Source: Piromyces finnis
Taxonomy: Eukaryota; Neocallimastigomycota; Neocallimastigomycetes; Neocallimastigales; Neocallimastigaceae
Direction of reading: 5' to 3'
Assembly: GCA_002104945.1 (NCBI GenBank)
Contig: MCFH01000003.1
Location: forward strand, 682,001 to 746,000
DNA length: 64,000 nt
Below, piece after piece: positions 30,824 through 43,441 of the stretch. The notes under the pieces are model-generated. The model worked only from the letters and a program-made list of their open reading frames with translations, was not told the origin of the DNA and did not search any database. The position numbers were made by a program, and so were the translations under genes. Numbering within the stretch: position 1 is the first letter of the stretch; the number at the start of each line of letters is the position of its first letter.

Positions 30824-31360
30824 TTATTCACGATCTAAGTTATATTTTTTTGTGATTTTTCGTATATTTTCTACTTGTTCTTTACTTGAATTTTCCCATA
30901 AATCAATAGTGTATTGAATGTTATGTATAATTTCATCTTGAGAGCTAATTATTTTTGTTTGTTCTTCAATTCTTGAAGCTTGTACCCTTATTCTATTCTC
31001 AGAAACTTGATTTTTTTGAGTCAATACTTTATTAGCTTCTAATAATTCATTTAATTGTTCATTTAATTGTTCATTTTCTTTTAAAAGATTTTCATTTTCT
31101 AAATTAGCATCGTTCATACGTACCTCTAAATATTTATAACTATTTTCTAATGTATAATATTTCTTTTTTTCTTCAGCCATTTTTTTTTTAAGTTCCTTGA
31201 CTGTTTTTGTTAACTGAGTATTATTATTTTGAAGTTGTTCTATAAATGAATTATCATCACATAAATTTAAAATATTCTTTGCTAAAGTAGCAATATCATT
31301 TGACCAATCTTTTATTTGTAAATGTTTTCTTTCCACATCATTAACATATAATTTTTCCAT
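30824..31360 (-). CDS. Coiled-coil protein of unknown function, 178 aa
   Basis: Intronless frame with ATG at 31360. After a short N-terminal region ('DWSNDIATLAKNIL'), residues 40-160 form a nearly continuous coiled coil rich in Glu, Lys, Asn and Leu, with a heptad run 'LLKENEQLNEQLNELL'. It has no signal peptide, membrane segment or recognised domain. Such proteins are usually structural or adaptor components (cytoskeleton, kinetochore, vesicle tethering), but no orthologue is recognised and none is claimed. Codon use is like the neighbours, and the frame is long for this A/T content, which supports it as real. It is convergent with CSN2. Confidence 0.72.
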   Translation of the reverse strand: MEKLYVNDVERKHLQIKDWSNDIATLAKNILNLCDDNSFIEQLQNNNTQLTKTVKELKKKMAEEKKKYYTLENSYKYLEVRMNDANLENENLLKENEQLNEQLNELLEANKVLTQKNQVSENRIRVQASRIEEQTKIISSQDEIIHNIQYTIDLWENSSKEQVENIRKITKKYNLDRE

Positions 31361-32332
31361 ATTTCTATATTCTTAATTAAATAGCCAAAAAAAAATAATA
31401 ATAGTAAAAATAAAAAAAATTAATGTTAACAACTAATGTTTGGGCTTTTTTTTTTTAAAAAAATAATTTTGATTTCTATCTCTCTAATAGTTATTTAAAA
31501 ATATTAACAATTTTTAAAATATTTCAATATAATTTTATAACATTCAAAAATAAAAATAAAGAAAAGTATCATATTTTATTCCTTATTCCTTTTTTTTATT
31601 ATAGTTATCATCATTATCAGTTGTTCATCCTTTGAATATTAATTCGTTTAGTCTCCCATTATTAATTAAAAAGTATAAAATATATAATTATAATAAAATA
31701 TAATATAGATTTATTATAAAAATAAAATAGCTTAAATTTTATTTATATATAAACTGAATTACAATTTTAAAAGTCAAATGGTTAATGGGAATAATAATAT
31801 GATATATTTTTTTTTTATATACTATTTTATGTATTCTTTGTCTCCTTATGTAATTTAATATATTTATAAAAAGCATATTAACGTTGAAAAACCATTAATT
31901 TTTTTTGAATTTTTAAATTTGATATCTTTTTTAATTAAGGGAAAAAAAATAAAATAAAATAAAAATATAAAAAGTATATACTTTATTAATAATTAAAATA
32001 TATATTAGTTATAATATATTTATAATGGCTTCAAATAACTAAAGATTTATTGTAACATGTTTTAAATATTAACTTTATAAAGTGAGTTTGAATATTTTAA
32101 TATTCTAAAACTAGGTTAATTTATGTACTTAAACATAATAAGATTATATAAATTTTTTGTTTTATACAATTTTATAATTGATCATAATTTGATATAATAA
32201 TTCAACTTTTTTTTTTTTTTAATAATTAAAAAACTGTTAATAAGAAAAAACAATAATAACAACAACAAGATATTATGCTTTATTTATTGTTAGTGCGTCT
32301 TTTTTAATAATAATTTAAATTTTTTTTTTCAT

Positions 32333-32366
<34 letters not shown>

Positions 32367-32755
32367 AAGTAAAACCCTTACCATTAACTTTAAAATTTTA
32401 ATTTAAGAAAATAAAATAGTTTTCTTTTTTTTGAGAGCAATGGTATTGAAACCAATTTATATTGAAAAAAAAGTATGAAATAAAGTATAATAGAAATAGT
32501 AATGTTTGTTTTATGCTACAATTATAATAATTAATAAAATGATTTTAAAAATAACTAAAATAGCTTAATAGCATTAAAAAAGAGAATAATTACAAATATA
32601 GAAATATTAAATCAATAAAAAAATTAATAAAATACCGCCGAAAGAGAAATTAAAAGTTATAAGGGAATTCTAATATTAATTATAGTTTTTTAAAATTAAA
32701 ATAGCATAAAGTCAATACATTAAGAAGGATAATAAGGGCGGTTTTAAGTGACAAA

Positions 32756-32756
<1 letters not shown>
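31361..32756. other. Intergenic, 1.4 kb
   Basis: A/T low-complexity sequence with a T run of over 30 bases (32334-32365). It should contain the promoter of the coiled-coil gene. I see no gene. Confidence 0.55.
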
Positions 32757-32788
<32 letters not shown>

Positions 32789-33205
32789 AAATAATAAATA
32801 AATAAATAAATAAATAAATAATAAATAATAAATAAATGAATGAATGAATAAATAATAAATATATAAATAATAAATAATAAATAAATAAATAATAAATAAT
32901 AAATAATAAATGAATAAATAATAAATAAATAAATAAATAAATAATAAATAAATAAATAAATAATAAATAAATAAATAAATAAATAATAAATAAATAAATA
33001 ATAAATAAATAAATAATAAATAAATAAATAATAAATAAATAAATAATAAATGAATAAATAATAAATAATAAATAATAAATGAATAAATGATAAATGAATA
33101 AATAATAAATAATAAATAAATAAATAAATAATAAATAAATAAATAAATAATAAATAAATGAATAATAAATAAATAAATAATAAATAAATGAATAAATAAA
33201 AAATT
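32757..33205. repeat. (AAAT)n / (ATAAATAA)n compound microsatellite, about 450 bases
   Basis: Tetranucleotide AAAT units alternate with 7-base AATAAAT-like units for about 450 bases. A few GAATAA variants occur (near 32836, 32971 and later), so the array is old enough to have diverged internally. It is non-coding. Confidence 0.95.
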
Positions 33206-34057
33206 TTAATAGTAAAGATTTATTAAAAGTTTAATAATGAATAAATTATTTTGGGATATAATAATAAATAAATAAAAAAAAATAAAAAAATAAAAATAAT
33301 AATTGAATATACTATAAGGTTACATTAATTTAATAATATTCATACATTTTAAAAAGAACTCATATTATTAACAAAAATAGAAATCAATTATAATAACAAT
33401 TTTATATGCATTTTAATAAAATTCATTTTTTATACATAATGGATATAAGAATAATGGTGTAATTTTAATTATTATTTTTTAGGAAGAAAAAAAAAAAAAA
33501 TTCAAAATCATTATGAAAAATATTTGTATAGAAACAACATTTATATATAATAAACATGTTTATCACTGTTTAATCGACAATAATTGTATAATACAAAGTA
33601 TTCAAAACTTTAAATTAATACCATAAGAAAAAAAAAAAAACCATCAATTATAAAGAAAAAATAAAATTTTTATTTTATTCACAAGCATCATCTAAATTAA
33701 TCATATATAATATTAAAAATTTATACAGTATTAATAAATTAATTTAATTTTCATAACAAAACATTATCATTTAATATCTTTTTATCTTGTTTTTCTGTTC
33801 CTTTTTTTAGATATTTTATATATTGTTTTTAATTAACAAATCGACACTTTATTATTTCACAATTTTTTGTATACAAGTAGTTTTTTTTTTTTTTTTTTTT
33901 TTTAAATTTTATTAATTTTCATAAATATAATAAATATAAAATTGTGTTATTATTTATAATAAAACAAAGAAAAATATAATTATTTCTGTTAATCTTATTC
34001 AAAATATATTTATCTCTCTCTTGTTGGTCAAAAAAATAAATAATAAATTTGTAAAAA
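33206..34057. other. Intergenic, 850 bases upstream of MED12
   Basis: A/T-rich region between the microsatellite and the MED12 start, which should include the MED12 promoter and 5' leader. No open frame or named element was seen. Confidence 0.55.
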
Positions 34058-37000
34058 ATGAGGAACAATTCAATGCATTCAAACATTAATCCTAATTATC
34101 ATAGACATAATTTAGTCAATGGAATTGGAAATAATGGGAATAATATAATGGGAAATGGATATAATGTAAACGGAATGGGATATTCAAATTTTAAAGGAGG
34201 AAATCCATCACATTCTCGTTCAGCATCTGCAAATTCAGTATCAATGCCATATTCTTCTAGTTATTCAAAATCATCAAATTCAATTAATCATGCATCTCGT
34301 CCTGTAAAACGCTATCGTATAAAACAACCAGAAGATAAATTGATTCATATAAATAGACCATTAGGTATATAATTTTAATATTAATACATTATTTTTAGTA
34401 TTACATTTCTATTAAATGTATATATTTATGAATAAAATGTAATATTTATTTTTATTTTTATTTTAAATTTATAGGCTATTTTGGTTATTCACTTCAGCAA
34501 AAAGATCAACCGGAAGATGTATTCAATGAAAAAACAATAAATACTGGTTATTATTGTGCACCAGTAATTGATATAAAGGTAATGATAAAAAAAAAAAAGT
34601 TATTTGTTATAATATTATTTTCCATTCAAATATATTAAATTATATATTATAAATAAAAATGTTACATATTTTTAATTGTAATCCTTTTTACAATTAATTT
34701 AAAAATTTCTTGAAATCCAATAAATTATCAATTTATTAAATATTTTTACAGAGTGAAACTTTATCATCAGCACGACATGATATGTCTGATAAGCTTAAAA
34801 ATAACAAATATCTATCGTTATTAGGCTCATTCGCGGAAGAAATTATTGTAGAAAAGCAAAAGTATGTTGAAATTTATATAATTATTATTAGATTCTACTA
34901 TAAATTTTATTTATTAACACAATTAAAAAAATAATATTATATTTATCAAAATAAATATATTTCAATCTTTCTAAAAAATAGACAATCACATAATAAGTCG
35001 AGCGTTTGTATAATTAAAAGTGATATCAATGAAGTAAATGAAATAAAGAATATACAACATACAAGCATAAAGCAAACTATCAGTTTAATTATTTCTAAAG
35101 ATATTTCTTTATTTGATTCAGTAAAATTAATAGCAGATTTAAAAAATGTAAATATAAAAGCTATATTAATATCTGTTTATAATATAACAAAATGGTCATT
35201 CATATGTATTAATAAGCAATTCTTGATTTTCTTTTAAATTCATATAATATGGGATATTATATTTATCTTTTTCCTTTTATTATTATTATTACTATTTTTT
35301 TTTTTTTTTAAAAAAAGGCTTGTAAAAATAAACCATTTACAGAATGGTCACAGGTTGTAGTGGAAGAATTAATAAAATTTCCAAATTTCCAACTTTTACA
35401 ACAGCAAAATCAAAATAATAATACAAATAATAGTGATTCTAATCAGAAAACGATAAATGAACAACAAATGATTAAAAAATGGAACTATTGTATTACACTT
35501 ATGCGTTATCTCTACATAGAAGGACTAATCGAACCAAAAACATTGTTAAAATTTTTATTAGATACTTTTGATTCATCCAATTTTCAAAAAGTAAGATTTA
35601 TCGAAACTTATAATATTCATCAAATTATTAAACCAAATTTTAACTTGAACTTGTATTCTCTCTCTTTTTTTTTTTTACGAATAAAAAAGTGTGTTTTATT
35701 TTTGCCTATACTTAATGAATATATGAATGATTTTAGTCGTTCTCGTGCATTAATGACCACTCTGTTAGATACTTGTTTGAAAAAACTCAATAATGTAATT
35801 TAAGAAATAATATTAATAAGATAACCATAGCAAAAAATATATTAAAAATAACTTTTTTTTTTATGATCCGATATACCTATATAATATAATTCATATGTAT
35901 ACAAATGTTTTAAACAAAAGATAAAAGAAGAATATTTAAGCAAAAAAATATTCGAATACCATTATATTAATTTAATAAGTTTGGTTAAGGTAATTATTTA
36001 ATTTCTATAATTATCAACAAATTGGTAAAATTCTATGTAATGTATTAATAAAAAATAATAATTAGCAAATATTAATAGCAACACCGGATATTATGGTAAA
36101 GCCTAGTACATGGCAATCGCTAGAAAAAGTCATTAATAGTAAATATATTAATTATTATCCAAATAATATGGTAGGTTAAACTATTAATTATAGTAATGCT
36201 AATAGTTAATTATATTAAATTGTATTATTTTTAATTAATTATTATAACTATAGAATCCAGAAATAAGGGCTGCCTATGAGAGTCTATTTCACATTTATCA
36301 GCAAATGATTATAAAAAGAAATTCATTATTAATTAATTATTCTTTCGATACCACTTTGCAAGATAAGGATGAAACAGATTGTGACGAAGAAGTAATATTT
36401 TTTTTTAATATTTTTTATACCAATAGTGTATAATATTAAATTTATATTTGATAATAATAATAACTAATTTATTAATATTTTCAAAATCACAGAATCAATT
36501 ATTATATTTTGATAATTGTGCAGGATTTCCAGAACTTTGTAAATTAATAAACTTAAAAATATTATCATTTGTTAATGATAAAAATAACGAAGAAAAAATC
36601 ATTTATGATGAAAATATATCATTTGAAAAAAGAATATATATTTTATGTCGTTGGGCAATAAAATTTCATACCAATGGAAAATATATTGTGACAGTATTAA
36701 TAAAAAAAATGATAGAGGTAGACATTTTTTTATAAATATATAATAAGTAGTTGTATTATTCAGTATCTTATTTATATCATACTTCTTTTAACAAATAAAA
36801 TTATTATTAAAAATAGGACTCTGATGATTCAGAGAGAGAAATTGAAAGACTTCAAGAAGTTTTTATAAAATTCTTGGATGAATTTGATATTGATAATAAA
36901 TTTGGTATAGTTTTTTTTTTTTTTTTTTTTTATCCTATTAATCTATACTAGTATTATTATTAATAATATTATTTTTTCTGAATACTCACTTTTTTTTTTT

Positions 37001-40000
37001 TTTTATTACAATTTAATAGAATATAAAGTTTTGATAGAATTGTTTGGAGAATTCATTAGAAATGAATTATTTTATAATGATCAATATATAAGGAAGTTGA
37101 TAGCGAAGGGATACTTTGAAAGTTATAAAAGGAAAGAAAAGGTAATATATAGATTCTTTTTCTTCTTTTTTTTTGTTAAAAAGTATTTTTATTTTTATCA
37201 ATAGAATTTTATTAATTTGATAATAATACTTTATATATATATTTTTAGGGTACCAAACGTTATTTAAGATATTTACACGATTTACCTATATTTGATGCCA
37301 ATAAAGAACAATTAAATCAAAGAAGAAATCTTCTTTATGGTGTATTGCCAAATTCAAGAGAAATGAAGGAAATTAAAATATTTGATAAAATAAAAGAATT
37401 AATTAAACAGAAACTACCCCATGTATTTAATTTTGACGTTTCTGATGAAAAGAATATAAGATCATATTATGATAAGGCAGAGGATTATGATGTATTGGCT
37501 ACATTTGATAATGATGAAAAAACCTTTGTTATATTGAAAAATATTTCTTGTTTTTATAAATATAAACTTTCTGAATGGATAAAAGATACTGTATATAATT
37601 ATTTAGTTCCAGATATACCGTAAGTTATTCATATTTGTTTAGTTTTTATATATATACATATATTTTAAAGCATAATAAATTACATGTTATCACTAGATAA
37701 ATAAATATATAACCCAATTTTTTTTTTTATACTTTTTATTTTTAAATTTTTATTAATAGGATCGGAAATGATAATTGGTGGTATATAAATCCAGGCGATT
37801 CATTACTAAATGTTCGTCAATTTTCAACTATTGTTCAAATTCTTGAAACTCTTGGTGATAAAAATAGTATAATTGAGGTAATTTATATATATATATATAT
37901 ATTTTTTATTTTCAAAATTATTATATAATTTATTATAATTAGTAAATAATAAAAATAGGGATAATACAAAAACTAATATTTTTTTAATTAATATAATGTT
38001 TTAATAGTTATGTTTATGGTTAATTCCAAAAATTAAAAAACGTACCATGTATCATTATATTATTTCATGTATAAATAAGAATATGCTATTAATAACACTA
38101 AATCATCGGAAAAAGGAACTTTTTGATATAATTTGGAATAAAGTATATCACTTTTTATATATTTTTAAATTTATAAATATTTTTTATTGAACTAATGCTA
38201 ATGGTTTTTTTTTATTTTTTATTTTTATTTTTTCTTTCTTTATCTCATGAATTATTTGATTTTCAGCATAATAAACTTAAAAGTGAAAATAACATTGATC
38301 GTATATTACCTTTATTTTTACAATCTTTTCACAATTCCCCAGGATTGGCAATTGAAAAAGAAATATTAGAACAAGTAATATATATATATATATATAATAT
38401 ATATTGGATTAATAGAATTAATAATTTTAATCTATTTTTTTTTTTTTTTTTTATTTGCTATAACATTATTGTTTGATAAAAGATTGAAAATGATTTAAAA
38501 ATTAAGCAAGAAGAAAGTAATTCATATGATAACGTCATAACAACATTTGAAACCACTATTAACTCAATAAAAGATTATAATACAATTTCTTCATCTGACC
38601 TTCATTTATTACAATATAAATATCAACATAATGTAAGGGAGTTGAAAAAATATTTCAAATATATTTTAGAGGAAAAATTTGATAAGGAATTTTCAAAATT
38701 AGAGTATGGATTAATATATTTTATTTTATTTAATTATAATAAATATAGAATGATAGCAAGAAAAAATATTAATATTTTATTATTAATTATTATATACTAA
38801 AATCAAAAGTAAAAACCAAATAGTTTATAATTTTGATATATTCAATGAAATTTTACGACAATTTAATAATGGATTTGATGACTTTAATGATGTAATTTTT
38901 GAATATCTATCAGAAAATTATTTAAATACATCATTAGTCAATGTTTCCAATACCCAACAAATAAATTATCAAATGAATTCGTCAATGAAAAAAATTAATT
39001 TCAAATTACAAAATTATTTCTTTGTTCTATTATTTACATCCGGTGGTTGTTCAATTTCTAGATTACTTGATGAATATATTAAACCTGTAATGATATTATT
39101 TAAAGATCATTTAATTAATGGAAGATCTGTAAATGAAAACTCTTTTATACTATTTGATAATGCGATCACTTTAATGTATATATTATTTACCGTAAATGAT
39201 TCAAAACCAGTAATTGATGATTTATATTTAACTACAAAAATCATTCATTATCTACGTTCAAGAAGAGTTAACCCTTTAAGTAAGGGAGAAACTTATGATT
39301 CCTGTCTTGATCTTTATCAATTAACGATTATTATTTTTTCTGAATTAATTCGTCTAAATCAATCTTCTCTTGCAAAACAATTTATACCAAAAATTAAAAC
39401 ACTCTTAAATGATTGGATAAAAGCAGAATGGTTTTTTACTGCTAATCTTATAAATATAAACTATTTTTACAAAAGAGTATTTTCTTTAAATGGTGTAACT
39501 CATGACGTCACCGTTAAAGGCGTTAATTACCTATTAACTATTTATACACTCAATATGATGAACCAAGGTGTTAATTTTACCAAAGGAAAAATGATAGAGT
39601 CACCAATTCTTGATATCGATACCATTGAAACAATAAAAGAGTTTAATTTAGACTCTTTTGGATGGGAGGAATGGGAAAAATTCTTTAAAAATATATATAC
39701 ACTCTATAAAGATTGGTCCCCAAATACCTGTAAAATAGCATTAATCATTATTATCAACAACCTTTGGGCTATTAATGACAAAAATAAGGTAAAAGGAGAA
39801 AATAAAGAGATCTATGCTCTGACCAAGGGATTTATTTTTGCTTCCTTGAGTACATTAAAAGAAGAACATAATAAATATACTCAATCCATCATAGAAGATG
39901 AAAGAATTTCACAGAAAACTTTATTAAGTTATATGTCTTTATATCATCCTAAATTTAATGTTGAGGTAAAAAAAAAAAAAAAAAAAACATAAATTATTAT

Positions 40001-41450
40001 TAATTAGATATAAATAAGTAAAATCAAAACCAGTTATCCATCATCCAAAAATAATAATAATATTTATATATATTCTTTTATTCTCTGATATTATAGATTG
40101 CTCGATTAATAATGAATTCCTTCTATATGAATTATGAAAATCCTCTTGATGTTTGTCTAAATAAGAAAGAATTAAATTTAGATTCTATTATTCCATTTTC
40201 AGAATTATTATCTTCAGTGGTTCAAAATATAAATATCGTAAAGAAAAATTTTGATCCATCCAATAATAATAATTCTAACCATATGTTAGGAATAAATGAA
40301 GAAGTAAAATTTAATATTATTAGGAAACTTTTAAAGCATTTCCAATGGTATAATGAAAATAAAAAAATTTTTGATATAATGGAAGATTATCAACTTTTGT
40401 ATGATGAAGCTCAATATATTGTTGAAAATAATATGATGGATGAAATTTCAATATTTAATGTAAGTAGAAATAAATAGTAATAATAAAAAAAAGTATATTT
40501 AATTTCTTTTTTTTTTTTTTTTACTATATTTTCATATAATAACTTTAAATTTCCCAATAATTATTTTTTTTTTATGATAAATAGAAAAGAAAAGTATTGC
40601 AACCATTAGCCTTAGAACCTATGGAAGATGTAAAAAAAATTTTTTTTTTTTAAATAAATTTTTTTTAATAATAATTTATAAATTCTATGGAATTATTAAA
40701 TTTCATTTTTACTTATTTATTTATTAATTTAGAGTCGTAAACTTTTGTCTATTGATATTTTCAGATCAAAGTAATTATATTATTAAATAATAATAATAAT
40801 AATTATAATCGATTTTTATATAAATTTATATTAATGAATCTTTTATATATATATATATTATTATAAAATATTATTCATGTAAATTTTTTTTTTCTTTTTT
40901 AAAAAAAAGTATCTATTTTATGCTGAAAATATTACAATCTTTAATTATGTCAATTTGTAAAAATCCAAAAGAAGGAGATCTTTTATCTTGGATTAATGTT
41001 TTAATTCATTTATTATCTGTAAATATTATTAAATAATATAATTGAATATAGATAATATTATCCATTATAATGATTAATAATATTATAAAATTTATTATTA
41101 AATCTTTTTTTTTTTTTTTTTTATTTAATAATATAAATGACAGAGTCATATTATTCATGGAAATGGTGTTCAAATTCAACTCTTTGAATATACCTTGGAT
41201 ATTGTTACATTTTTACTTGATGGTATAGTATCATTTTATTATTATTATTATTACTATTATTATTATTATTATTATTTTATTATATTATTGTATTAACATT
41301 ATTTCTTTTTTTTTTTTTTTATAAAAGAAACACCCGATGAATTAAAGAGAGATCAATTTTTATTAACTCAAGTAAGTATATAAAATAAAACCATAGTGTA
41401 AATAATTATAATGTGTAATATTTAATTATTAGAAATATTAACATAATAAC

Positions 41451-41496
<46 letters not shown>

Positions 41497-41983
41497 GGAA
41501 ATTCAAAAGGAAATCGATATACCACCTATTTTGGCCTCTCGTATAAATCAAATTCTACCCATTAGAATTCAAAATATATATGAATTTAATCTTTCAATCT
41601 CCGGAAATAATAATTCTAAATTGATATCAAAGAATATTATTAGTCCATGGAATTGGTTTAGAATTACTAGATCCAATCCATCAGAAACTAATGATAATGG
41701 TAATAAAGAGGATAAAAATAATAATATCGTTTTAGAAACTGTACCACTATCTTCAATAAATTTACAAAAAGATAAGATTTATCCACTTTCATTCTTTGAT
41801 ATGAATAAGTATAAGAAACAAAAACAAGAAAAGGATACAATTACCACCTATGAATCCCATTTTGATGATATAAAAATTAGTGATGATATTGAATTCATTC
41901 ATAGTTTAAATGGTATTACTAATATAGATCAAATAACCCCACCTCCATTTTCACAAATTAAAAATGATTTTGTAGGTTATCAT

Positions 41984-42029
<46 letters not shown>

Positions 42030-42232
42030 TGGGACCTACCCCTACCATTGGGTATAATTCATTTATCGATGATAAAATAATCAAACCATTAAATATGCAA
42101 TATAATAATATGGCCGCGAATATGACATCCCTTCCAAATACCAAAATAAATCCAAATATTAATATTAATCCTTACATGAATCCAATGATTAATAATAATC
42201 CAAATCCTTTGAAAAGGAAATCTTTTCAATAA
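34058..42232 (+). CDS. MED12: Mediator kinase-module subunit MED12 (Srb8), 1,777 aa
   Basis: Twenty-five exons: 34058-34364, 34475-34578, 34752-34861, 34982-35147, 35318-35590, 35690-35794, 35921-35989, 36066-36170, 36254-36391, 36493-36717, 36817-36904, 37020-37141, 37249-37619, 37760-37877, 38008-38142, 38267-38374, 38483-38703, 38810-39965, 40097-40459, 40585-40629, 40733-40770, 40910-41018, 41144-41222, 41328-41371 and 41498-42232. Phases agree throughout (5,334 bases). A Ser/Asn-rich start leads to 'PEDVFNEKTINTGY', the Med12 N-terminal signature. 'MRYLYIEGLIEPKTLLKFLLD' follows, and then 'LCRWAIKFH' (about 510), the LCEWAV motif, with 'LRYLHDLPI' and 'QRRNLLYGV'. The C-terminus is a poly-Asn tail. 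MED12 activates CDK8/cyclin C in the Mediator kinase module. The sum of matching phases and motif order makes the model strong; individual small exons are less certain. Confidence 0.93.
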
Positions 42233-43441
42233 TTCATAAATATAATAAAGACTATTTTATATTTTATTTTATTTATTTTTATTTTTTTAATTATAACTTT
42301 AATTAGTATTAATATGCATTTTTAAAAAAAAAAAATTTTTTTTTTATTTACTTTTATTTTTATTATTAGTAGTACTAATTAACACCAACAATAATAAATT
42401 TTAAATAAATGCTCTTTTTTTTTTTTTTATTATTATTATTTCTTTTTTTTTCCTTTCATGTTTTCATATAATCATTCCATATTATCAAGTAGTTATAATA
42501 TCAATCTTTTTTTTTTTTTTTTTTTATTCATGGATGGTATATCATCAACATAAAAAAAAAAAATCTCAATATTTTTTCTTTAAATTTTTTTTTTTTTTAT
42601 TATTATTATAAATATTATATATATAAAAATTCATATATGTAAAATCATAAAATTACTTAAATAATAATATATATTTAACAAAGAATACTAAATAAATATT
42701 AAATACTGAAAATTCATTATTATTATTATTATTATTATTTTTTTTTTTTTATATATATACCATATAATATTTATAGTGTAGGTGTAATCAAATTTTCATT
42801 TATAAAATAAACTTATTATTTTATTATTATATAAAAAAAGTTAACAATTTCTTAAGAAGGTATAATAATAAAAGAGGTAATATATACTCAAATTTAAGCT
42901 AATATTTCTGTAGACTGGTTATAGATTAAAATAAAAAAAAAAAAAAAAGATTTTGGATTGATTTTGATGTTCATATGGTCCATCAGTTCAAAAAACTTTA
43001 AAAGTATTATAATAATTATAATTTAATTTTTTGTAGGACAAAGATACCTAATTAAAAAAAAAAAATAATAAAAACAAAAACAAAATATATTCAAATTAAA
43101 ATAATCTACAAGGTATGTATTATTATTAAAAAAACTTTATTAACTTTTATAAACGAAAAATAATCATCATTATCTTTAAATGGGATAAAAATTAAGAAAA
43201 AAAAAAGTTAAATAAATTAAAATATATTTTTCGAAGCAATGAATACAGATAATATTTTTATTTTTTAAATTTTAAATTTTATTTATATTATATTATATTA
43301 TATTTTATAATTTTATTTAATTCATTTTTAATTTTCATTTAAAAAACAATTATTTAATGATTTCTAATATTTAAGATTATAATATTTAAAATATATATTT
43401 TTTTATTCTCTTTAATATATTGTTTACTACTGTATTAAAAT
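42233..43441. other. Intergenic, 1.2 kb
   Basis: Between the convergent MED12 3' end and CotH pseudogene. A/T runs dominate. A short less-A/T patch near 42955-43000 could read 'FFELMDHM' on the minus strand, but is too short to call. Confidence 0.55.

Noticed and set aside
32633-32745. ACCGCC / GGCGGT pair flanking 100 bases as a possible hairpin or element end
   Set aside because: Only six to seven complementary bases; too short to support.
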